This document shows, one piece after another, positions 47,661 to 54,336 of a DNA stretch of 64,000 bases. A program made the translations under genes and the position numbers. The number at the start of each line of letters is the position of its first letter. Position 1 is the stretch's first letter. Source of the DNA: Burkholderiaceae bacterium (lineage in GTDB: Bacteria; Pseudomonadota; Gammaproteobacteria; Burkholderiales; Burkholderiaceae_F). Under the pieces are notes generated by a model. It made no database searches. It was given only the letters and a program-made list of their open reading frames with translations, and was not told the origin of the DNA. The stretch covers positions 21,522 to 85,521 of the forward strand of contig JALHMQ010000012.1 in the NCBI GenBank assembly GCA_022843955.1, in the 5' to 3' direction.

Positions 47661-48518
47661 ATGCGTCGATTCCAAGGTTCTGATTCCTACGTCGCTACCG
47701 ACGACCTCAAGCTCGCGGTCAATGCGGCGCTGACGCTGCAACGACCGCTGCTGATCAAGGGCGAACCCGGCACCGGCAAGACGATGCTGGCCGAGGAGGT
47801 GGCGCGCGCACTGTCCATGCCGCTGCTGGCCTGGCACATCAAGAGCACGACCAAGGCGCAGCAGGGCCTGTACGAGTACGACGCTGTCAGCCGTCTGCGC
47901 GACAGCCAGCTCGCCGATGTGGTTGGTTCGGAGCGCGTCAAGGACATCCACAACTACATCGTGCAGGGCGTGCTGTGGCAGGCGTTCACCGCGGAGGAAC
48001 CCACGGTCCTTCTGATCGACGAGATCGACAAGGCCGACATCGAGTTTCCCAACGACCTGCTGCGCGAACTCGACCGCATGGAGTTCTACGTCTACGAAAC
48101 CCGCCAGACCATCCGCGCGCGCCACAAGCCACTGGTGGTCATCACCTCGAACAACGAGAAGGAACTGCCCGACGCCTTCCTGCGCCGCTGCTTCTTTCAC
48201 TACATCCGCTTCCCCGACCCGACCACGATGCAGGCAATCGTCGACGTGCACTTTCCCAAGCTGCGCGCCGAGCTGCTGGCTAACGCGATGGCGGCGTTCT
48301 TCCAGATCCGCGAGCTGCCGGGCCTGAAGAAAAAGCCATCGACCTCCGAACTGCTGGACTGGCTCAAGCTGCTGGTGGCCGAGCAGATCCCGGCCGACGC
48401 GCTGCGCGCCAAGGACGACAAGCTGTTCGTGCCGCCGCTGGCCGGCGCCTTGCTGAAGAACGAGCAGGACATGCACCTGTTCGAGCGCCTGGTCTATATG
48501 GCCCGCCACAACCGCTAG
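47661..48518 (+). CDS. MoxR family AAA+ ATPase
   Basis: A 285-residue MoxR-type AAA+ ATPase that acts as a chaperone, usually with a VWA-domain partner. Walker A GEPGTGKT is at residues 34-41, Walker B VLLIDEIDKAD near residue 113, and sensor-type TSNNEKELPDAFLRRC near residue 153. I chose ATG 47661, which removes a non-conserved upstream tail; the frame is open to 47550. TATACT at 47560-47565 could be a -10 box. Its probable partner, the CoxE-like VWA protein, lies two genes downstream. Confidence 0.92.
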   Translation: MRRFQGSDSYVATDDLKLAVNAALTLQRPLLIKGEPGTGKTMLAEEVARALSMPLLAWHIKSTTKAQQGLYEYDAVSRLRDSQLADVVGSERVKDIHNYIVQGVLWQAFTAEEPTVLLIDEIDKADIEFPNDLLRELDRMEFYVYETRQTIRARHKPLVVITSNNEKELPDAFLRRCFFHYIRFPDPTTMQAIVDVHFPKLRAELLANAMAAFFQIRELPGLKKKPSTSELLDWLKLLVAEQIPADALRAKDDKLFVPPLAGALLKNEQDMHLFERLVYMARHNR

Positions 48519-48534
48519 CGCTGGCCCGCCTCGG

Positions 48535-49128
48535 ATGAAGAAGCCCGAGCCCGTGACGCTGTACGGCCGCCACGTGCGGCTGGAGCCACTGCATGCCGAG
48601 CATGAACCCGACCTGCAGGAGGCCGCGTCCGACGGCAGTCTGTGGCACCTGCGCGTGACCTCGGTGCCCGAGCCGGATCAGACCGCCATTTACATCGCCA
48701 ACGCGTTGATGGGTCAGCACGATGGCTCCATGCTGCCGTTCGTGGTGCGCGAGAACGCCAGTGGCCGCGTGGTCGGCTGCACCCGCTATCACGACATCGT
48801 TGTCGCGATCGACCGGGTGGAGATCGGCTACACGTGGTACGCGCAGCGGGTGCAGCGCAGTGCCATCAACACCGAGACCAAGATGCTGCTGCTCGGGCAC
48901 GCGTTCGAGGCGCTGGGCTGCCAGGTGGTTGGCCTGCGCACCGACCACATGAACTTCACCTCGCAGCGGGCGATCGAACGGCTCGGCGCGCGCAAGGACG
49001 GCGTGCTCCGTCACCACGCGCTGCGCCGCGACGGCACCGTGCGCGACACGGTGATGTACAGCATCACCGGAGCCGAGTGGCCGGACGTGAAAGCCCATCT
49101 GGCCTGGCAGCTGGAGCGCAGCCGCTGA
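48535..49128 (+). CDS. GNAT family N-acetyltransferase (RimJ/RimL type)
   Basis: A 197-residue GNAT acetyltransferase of the RimJ/RimL-like subgroup. It begins with the family pattern VTLYGRHVRLEPLHAEHEPDLQ and has IGYTWYAQRVQRSAINTETK near residue 98 (pieces: EIGYTWYAQRVQRSAIN) and RTDHMNFTSQRAIERLGARKDG near residue 140 (pieces: NFTSQRAIERLGARKDG), which line the acetyl-CoA site. The acceptor is unknown. It overlaps the next gene (TGATG) and sits between moxR and the VWA gene. Confidence 0.9.
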   Translation: MKKPEPVTLYGRHVRLEPLHAEHEPDLQEAASDGSLWHLRVTSVPEPDQTAIYIANALMGQHDGSMLPFVVRENASGRVVGCTRYHDIVVAIDRVEIGYTWYAQRVQRSAINTETKMLLLGHAFEALGCQVVGLRTDHMNFTSQRAIERLGARKDGVLRHHALRRDGTVRDTVMYSITGAEWPDVKAHLAWQLERSR

Positions 49129-49577
49129 TGCGCTACCGAGGCTGCTTCGACGGCGGCTGCTTCTGCGGCGCGATCCGCTTTCGCTTTACCGACGTGCATG
49201 ACAGCGGGTACTGCCATTGCTCCATTTGCCGGCGTTCGTCCGGCGCGGCGCTGATGGCGTTTGCGAACACGCCGCGTGAGAGCTTTGCAGTGACCCGGGG
49301 CACGCCGCGCTTCATCGCCACCACGGCCGAGTTCGAGCGGGGCTTCTGCCCGCACTGCGGCACGGTGATGTTCTCGCGCAGCGTTGACCCGGCGCGCTGG
49401 GCGTTCGTATCCGTCCATCTGGGGGCGGTCGATCGGGCGGAAAATATTGTGCCCGCGGTGCACATCTGCGTCGCCGACCGGCTGCCGTGGCTGCAGGTGG
49501 ACGACGCGCTGCCGCGGGTGGATGACGCGCAACCGCCACCGCCCGCGCAGCGCGATGACCCGCGCTGGAGGACCTGA
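49128..49577 (+). CDS. GFA (Mss4-like) family zinc protein
   Basis: A 149-residue protein of the glutathione-dependent formaldehyde-activating (GFA/CENP-V) family. Zinc-ligand cysteines are in GGCFCGAIRF near residue 7, CHCSICRRSSG near residue 26 and FCPHCGT near residue 62. Most family members have no proven activity. ATG 49128 overlaps the stop of the acetyltransferase gene and the VWA gene starts 4 bases after it, so the four genes form an operon. Confidence 0.9.
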   Translation: MRYRGCFDGGCFCGAIRFRFTDVHDSGYCHCSICRRSSGAALMAFANTPRESFAVTRGTPRFIATTAEFERGFCPHCGTVMFSRSVDPARWAFVSVHLGAVDRAENIVPAVHICVADRLPWLQVDDALPRVDDAQPPPPAQRDDPRWRT

Positions 49578-49581
49578 TCGC

Positions 49582-50754
49582 ATGCTGATCAACTTCTTCT
49601 ATCACCTGCGCGCGGCCCGGCTTCCGGTATCGATCAATGAGCTGCTGACGCTGCTGGAGGCGATCAAGGGCGACGTCATCGCCCCGTCGATCGACGAGTT
49701 CTACTTCCTGGCGCGCGCCACGATGGTCAAGGACGAGTCGCACTACGACAAGTTCGACCGCGCCTTCGGCGAGTACTTCAACGGCGTCACCACCGCGCTC
49801 GATATCACCAAGGAGATTCCGGACGAGTGGTTCAAGTCGCTGCTCGAACGCGAGTTCACTCCTGAAGAACTGGCGCGGCTGGAGAAGCTTGGCTTCGACA
49901 AGCTGATGGAGGAATTCCGCAAGCGGCTCGAAGAACAGAACGAGGCGCACCACGGCGGCAGCAAGTGGATCGGCAGCGGTGGCACCTCGCCGTTCGGCAC
50001 CGGCGGCAAGCACCCCGAGGGAATCCGCGTCGGCGGCAAAAGCGCCGGCGGCAAAAGCGCGGTCAAGGTCTGGGAAGCACGCAGCTACCGCGACTACGAC
50101 GACGAAGTGGAACTGGGCACCCGCAACATCAAGGTCGCGCTGCGCCGCCTGCGCCGCTTTGCACGCCAGGGCGCCGACCTCGAGCTCGACCTGGCCGACA
50201 CCATCGCCAGCACCGCGCGCAACGCCGGCTGGCTCGACATCAAGATGGTGCCGGAGCGGCACAACGCGGTGAAGGTGCTGATGCTGCTCGACGTCGGCGG
50301 CACCATGGACGAACACATCAAGCGCGTGGAGGAACTGTTCTCGGCTTCCAAGAGCGAGCTCAAGCACCTCGAGTTCTACTACTTCCACAACTGCGTCTAC
50401 GAATACGTGTGGCGCAATAACCGTCGCCGCTTCGCCGAGAAGTTCGACACCTGGGACGTGCTGCGCAAGTACAACCCGGACTGGCGGCTGATCTTCGTCG
50501 GCGATGCGACGATGAGCCCTTACGAGATCCTGCAGCCGGGCGGCAGCGTCGAGCACAACAATGTCGAGGCCGGCGCCGTGTGGTTGCAGCGTTTTGCCGC
50601 ACACTTTCCCAAGCACGCCTGGATCAATCCGGAGCCCGAGGGTCTGTGGCAGTACCGGCAGTCGATCAGCCTCGTCAACCAGATCATCGGCGGTCGCATG
50701 TTCCCGCTGTCGCTTGAAGGGCTGACGCGGGCGATGCGGCTGTTGTCGAAGTGA
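49582..50754 (+). CDS. VWA-domain protein, CoxE family
   Basis: A 390-residue protein of the CoxE-like VWA family, usually the functional partner of MoxR ATPases. It starts MLINFFYHLRAARLPVSINELL, with GGAGGA before ATG 49582. The VWA domain begins near residue 230 with LMLLDVGGTMDEHIKRVEELF (pieces: LMLLDVGGTMDEHIKR). The MIDAS pattern DxSxS is altered to DVGGT, as is common in this group. A Gly/Lys-rich segment near residues 130-155 separates the domains. Probably acts with MoxR in enzyme or complex maturation. Confidence 0.9.
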   Translation: MLINFFYHLRAARLPVSINELLTLLEAIKGDVIAPSIDEFYFLARATMVKDESHYDKFDRAFGEYFNGVTTALDITKEIPDEWFKSLLEREFTPEELARLEKLGFDKLMEEFRKRLEEQNEAHHGGSKWIGSGGTSPFGTGGKHPEGIRVGGKSAGGKSAVKVWEARSYRDYDDEVELGTRNIKVALRRLRRFARQGADLELDLADTIASTARNAGWLDIKMVPERHNAVKVLMLLDVGGTMDEHIKRVEELFSASKSELKHLEFYYFHNCVYEYVWRNNRRRFAEKFDTWDVLRKYNPDWRLIFVGDATMSPYEILQPGGSVEHNNVEAGAVWLQRFAAHFPKHAWINPEPEGLWQYRQSISLVNQIIGGRMFPLSLEGLTRAMRLLSK

Positions 50755-50890
50755 ACGCCGCGCGGGAAGCTGCTTGACTCGATCGACCGTGCGCGAAGCG
50801 CTTCTCGGTCACCGAACGAGCCTATTGCGCCGACTCATGTTCCCTCGGCGCCGGCACGTCATCAGCACCCAGCCGTTGCGCCACGCGGGC

Positions 50891-51883
50891 TCATGTTGGC
50901 TCGACAGCGGTCGATTGCCCGCGCGTCTTCCATAGCGATACAAGCACACCGCCAACGATCAGGCCGAACGTCACCGTCAGAGATACCACCGGCGGAATCT
51001 TGCCAATGATGCCCACCAGGAAGATTTTGCTGCCGATGAACACCAGCACCAGGGCCAGCGCGTACTTGAGGTACGTGAATCGATGGATCATCGCGGCCAG
51101 GGCAAAGTACAGCGCGCGCAGACCCAGGATGGCAAAGATGTTGCTCGTGTAGACGATGAACGGGTCAGTGGTGATGGCGAAAATGGCCGGCACCGAGTCG
51201 ACCGCAAACACCAAGTCGGCAAACTCGATCAGCACCAGCGCCAGGAACAGTGGCGTAGCGAAGCGGACCAGCTTGCCCGTCGCCGGATCGGGTTCGTTCA
51301 CCCAGAAGGCGTTGCCGCGCAGTCCATCGGTCACGCGCATGTGCTTCTTGAGAAACTTCAGCAGCGGGTTGTTTTCGATGTCCGGCATGTGGTCGGCAAT
51401 GATCCACATCTTGATGCCCGTAAAGACGAGGAAGGCTCCAAACAGATAGAGAATCCAGCTGAACTGGCTGACCAGCGTGGCACCCAGGCCGATCATGATG
51501 GCGCGCAGCACGATCACGCCCAGGATGCCCCAGAACAGCACCCGGTGCTGGTACTGCCGCGGGATGGCGAAGTAGCTGAAGATCAGCGCGATGACGAACA
51601 CGTTATCCATCGACAGCGACTTCTCGATCAGGAAGCCGGTCAGGTACTCCATGCCACTCTGAGCACCCAGATACCACCAGACCCAAGCCCCGAACATCAG
51701 CGCAACGCTGATGTAGCCCGCTGACAGCAGCAGGCTCTCGCGTACGCCGATTTCGCTGTCTCCCTTGTGCAGGACACCCAGATCGAAAGCCAGCAATGAC
51801 ACAACGATGCCGATGAACGCGAGCCATATCCAGGCCGGCTTGCCCAGAAAATCAGCGTTGAAGAAAGAAAGAATGATGTCCAT
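50891..51883 (-). CDS. TerC family integral membrane protein
   Basis: A 330-residue TerC-type protein with about nine helices. Members are linked to tellurite resistance, manganese export and metal loading of exported proteins. It has the acidic membrane motifs EKSLSMDNVFVIALIFSYF near residue 86 (pieces: EKSLSMDNVFV) and EFADLVFAVDSVPAIFAI near residue 220, which form the presumed metal pathway. I looked for a yybP-ykoY manganese riboswitch upstream and did not see it. A small His-rich ORF lies 98 bases upstream on the same strand. Confidence 0.93.
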   Translation of the reverse strand: MDIILSFFNADFLGKPAWIWLAFIGIVVSLLAFDLGVLHKGDSEIGVRESLLLSAGYISVALMFGAWVWWYLGAQSGMEYLTGFLIEKSLSMDNVFVIALIFSYFAIPRQYQHRVLFWGILGVIVLRAIMIGLGATLVSQFSWILYLFGAFLVFTGIKMWIIADHMPDIENNPLLKFLKKHMRVTDGLRGNAFWVNEPDPATGKLVRFATPLFLALVLIEFADLVFAVDSVPAIFAITTDPFIVYTSNIFAILGLRALYFALAAMIHRFTYLKYALALVLVFIGSKIFLVGIIGKIPPVVSLTVTFGLIVGGVLVSLWKTRGQSTAVEPT

Positions 51884-51981
51884 GGTGCTTTTTTGGAAGA
51901 TGACAGTGACGGCAGTTCACGCGCCGCGAGGCCACTGAACACGCCGAACAGCGCGACATCGCGCTTCTCGTTGCCCAGGTA

Positions 51982-52101
51982 TCAAGCGTGGAGGGTGGTG
52001 CCCGCCAGGGTGACGGTGAGGATGGCAAAGAGCAGCAAGAACTCTTCGTGATGTTGGTGGTGGTAAATCTGACAGTGGTTTGTTGATGTGTAGTGCGCCA
52101 T
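51982..52101 (-). CDS. 39-residue His-rich membrane peptide upstream of terC
   Basis: A small frame from ATG 52101 to TGA encodes 39 residues: a His-rich N-terminal part with HHQHHEE near residues 14-20, then one hydrophobic segment FLLLFAILTVTLAGTTLHA to the end. The product looks like a metal-binding, single-helix peptide, which would suit the metal-linked TerC gene downstream. The ribosome site is weak, and I know of no homologue, so it could also be a leader peptide or a chance frame. Confidence 0.4.
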   Translation of the reverse strand: MAHYTSTNHCQIYHHQHHEEFLLLFAILTVTLAGTTLHA

Positions 52102-52129
52102 CAAGCAGGTGCCAGTGGAACGGCCGCGC

Positions 52130-52549
52130 TCAGCCGGCAGCCAGCGACGGACCCGTATTCGGGCCGGATCCGCCGCCGCCGCGACGGCGCCACAGCGAGA
52201 TCATCAGGTGCAGCCCGACCCCCAGGAGCAGAAGCAGCACGCCGCCCATGCCCCAGACCACCCAGCTCACCACGGTCACGCCGCCGGCCAGCGCGGGTAC
52301 CGCCAGCAGCAGGCTGTTGATCACAGGCTCGAGACCCGCCATCAGTTGGGTCATGGCCGGCACAAGATCCGGTGGCACCCAGGGCACCAGCCAGTCCGGC
52401 AGGGCCCGGGCGCTGGCGCCCGATGCGGCAGCCGCGAGTGCCCCCGCATTCGATGCGGTCCAAAGCGCGGCGGCATGCAGCGCCCAGGCGGCCAGGGACC
52501 ACAAGGCCACGAGTGCAACGACGACGAACCAGCTGAGGGCGTAGAGCAT
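52130..52549 (-). CDS. membrane protein of unknown function
   Basis: A 139-residue protein with two hydrophobic regions, about residues 3-35 and 80-120, and a glycine-rich C-terminal tail after RRRGGGG. Between them lies an amphipathic stretch LPDWLVPWVPPDLVPAMTQLMAGLEPV (pieces: DWLVPWVPPDLVPAMTQL). The start ATG 52549 is used; the frame is open to 53077 only as an antisense shadow of nhaR. It is divergent from the NhaR-like gene. I do not recognise a family. Confidence 0.65.
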   Translation of the reverse strand: MLYALSWFVVVALVALWSLAAWALHAAALWTASNAGALAAAASGASARALPDWLVPWVPPDLVPAMTQLMAGLEPVINSLLLAVPALAGGVTVVSWVVWGMGGVLLLLLGVGLHLMISLWRRRGGGGSGPNTGPSLAAG

Positions 52550-52657
52550 GGGGTGGATCTTCGAATGAAGGGGTGCCTGGAGTGTGGGGATGCACTTGGT
52601 TTCAACAAACCAGCGTCCTTCGCACCTAAGATTCGGTTTTTCCGCACTCAAGCGCGC

Positions 52658-53551
52658 ATGCTGAACTATCGCCACCTGCACTACTTCTGGATCGTCACCA
52701 AGGAAGGCGGCTTTGCCCGGGCCGCCGAGCGCCTGGACATGGCGGTGCAGACCATCAGTGCACAGGTGCGCGAGCTGGAGAAGGCGCTGGGCCATCAGTT
52801 GCTCAAGCCTGCGGGCCGCGGCGTGGCGCTCACGGAGGCGGGCCAGGCCGCCTTCGCGCGCGCCGAGGAGATCTTCCAGCTGGGCCAAGTCATTCCCGAC
52901 GAGGTACGCGAAGCGGCCAGCGGCAAGGTGGCACGCCTGGCAGTGGGCTTTTCCGACGGCATCTCCAAACTCGCGGCCCATGCACTGCTGGAGCCGGTGC
53001 TGGCCACCCCAAACCTGCGCCTGCTGTGCCACGAGGGCGAGTTCGAGCAATTGCTCGGCGAATTGGCGCTGCATCACCTGGACCTGGTGCTGGCGGGACA
53101 GGCGGCTCCGCGCAACCCCAACCTACGCCTGTCGAGTGAGCGCCTGGTGGACGCGCCCATCGAGTGGTACGGACCGGTGCGCCTGGTTGGCAAGACCGAG
53201 CGCTTACGGTTTCCGCAGAGCCTGAACGAACTGCCCGTGCTGCTGCCGACCGGTCACTCCGCGCTGCGCACGACACTGGAGCGCTGGTTCGAGACGCAGG
53301 GTCTGCAGCCCCGCATCGTCGGCGAGTTCGAAGACAGCGCGCTGCTGGCCGTGTTTGCCGCCCGCGGGCTGGGTGTGTTCCCGGTCAGCCGGCTTGGCGC
53401 GGACGACATCGGGCTGATGCGCGGTCTGCGCCTGCTGGGCAGCAGCGATGGCGTGAAGGAAGAGATCCACGCCATCCGGTCGCGGCGTGGCCAGCACCAC
53501 CCGCTGGTGCAGCAAGTCATGGCCGCCGCAGCAGGCCGCACGGACGCCTGA
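52658..53551 (+). CDS. nhaR: LysR-type regulator, NhaR-like
   Basis: A 297-residue LysR-family transcription factor closest to NhaR, which in E. coli senses Na+ and activates nhaA. The N-terminal helix-turn-helix (about 4-63) begins LNYRHLHYFWIVTKEGGFARAAERL (pieces: LNYRHLHYFWIVTKEGG). The effector domain has LPVLLPTGHSALRTTLERWF near residue 193 and VFAARGLGVFPV near residue 237, both NhaR-typical. No nhaA is in the window. The adjacent divergent gene is a membrane protein and a broken terB-like copy lies just after it. Confidence 0.9.
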   Translation: MLNYRHLHYFWIVTKEGGFARAAERLDMAVQTISAQVRELEKALGHQLLKPAGRGVALTEAGQAAFARAEEIFQLGQVIPDEVREAASGKVARLAVGFSDGISKLAAHALLEPVLATPNLRLLCHEGEFEQLLGELALHHLDLVLAGQAAPRNPNLRLSSERLVDAPIEWYGPVRLVGKTERLRFPQSLNELPVLLPTGHSALRTTLERWFETQGLQPRIVGEFEDSALLAVFAARGLGVFPVSRLGADDIGLMRGLRLLGSSDGVKEEIHAIRSRRGQHHPLVQQVMAAAAGRTDA

Positions 53552-53599
53552 TCCGGCGCCCGGGTTGCAGGGCCTCGCGACTACCGCGCGACAGACACG

Positions 53600-53669
53600 G
53601 CTTCCGAGATGAGCACCAGCGCGACGATGCCTGCGGCGGCCTCAGGCTGTTGCTGGGATAGCTGCGCAT
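53600..53669 (-). pseudogene. 5' fragment of a terB-like gene
   Basis: On the minus strand from ATG 53669, the sequence reads MRSYPSNS and then, after a one-base deletion, AAAGIVALVLISE. This parallels MRSYPRNSPEAAARIVALVLVSD at the start of the intact terB-like gene (57502-57909); pieces MRSYPRNS and AARIVALVLVSD. The match covers about 65-70 bases, then stops. No ribosome site is kept. The rest of the 215-base gap shows nothing but a possible TATAGT at 53754-53759. Confidence 0.7.
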
Positions 53670-53766
53670 CATCGAATCTGCGTCTCGGCGAGGCCTCGAA
53701 GGAAGCGCACTTCCAATACGCGCGACTCAGGAAAAGCCGAACCGGACAAGCTCTATAGTCCCGCGG

Positions 53767-54243
53767 GTGAACCTTGTCCCCGCCTGCTTTGCTGCGCGCC
53801 CAGCCGCGCCACCGCCGCCGGAATCACCCGCGACGGCAGGCGGTCGAGGTGGCACACGCGCAGCTGTCCAAGCGATGCTCATCGCGCTGCTGGCCTGGGC
53901 GGCGCTGCTCTGCGCCGGACTCGGCAGCACTGTCGGCGGCGTCTCCCAGAAGCTGGCCAGCAAGCTGGCCGCCAGCGCCCAGTACCTGCAACGCCAGGGT
54001 GGCCCATCGCTGGCGTCCCGTGCCGCGCGCCGCGAACACCAGGCAGCCGCGGCCGAGCTTCGGGTCGCAGAAGCCCCACGCGCCGTGGTCGAAGTCCAGG
54101 CCGACGGCGCGACGCCGGTGGGCGAGATCGCGCCGCCTGGAACTCAGCCTCGCACTGACGCACGGCCCCGTGCCGACTCCGCGCCGCACCTGCGCTCGCG
54201 CCATCGGTCACCGCTGAGCCGCGCACCTCCGCTCCTGGCCTGA
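53767..54243 (+). CDS. hypothetical membrane-anchored protein before secDF
   Basis: A frame of 158 codons starting at GTG 53767; ATG 53875 (122 residues) is an alternative that would begin directly with the hydrophobic segment MLIALLAWAALLCAGLG. After that helix come Ala/Gln/Arg-rich, probably helical sequence (LASKLAASAQYLQRQ) and a Pro/Arg-rich tail. Third codon positions are rich in G and C as in real genes, but I recognise no family and see no ribosome site. It may be co-transcribed with the fused secDF gene 93 bases downstream. Confidence 0.5.
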   Translation: MNLVPACFAARPAAPPPPESPATAGGRGGTRAAVQAMLIALLAWAALLCAGLGSTVGGVSQKLASKLAASAQYLQRQGGPSLASRAARREHQAAAAELRVAEAPRAVVEVQADGATPVGEIAPPGTQPRTDARPRADSAPHLRSRHRSPLSRAPPLLA

Positions 54244-54336
54244 CGCCTCGCGCGCCTCCACGGTGCGCCCCCTTTGCTCTCTCCGAAATCAGCGTGCGCG
54301 CGCCTGGGTGCCGTGCATGCCCGTCAAGGCCGTCTA

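Noticed and set aside
51884..52129. yybP-ykoY manganese riboswitch upstream of terC
   Set aside because: I searched the minus-strand leader by eye and did not find the conserved core of that riboswitch.
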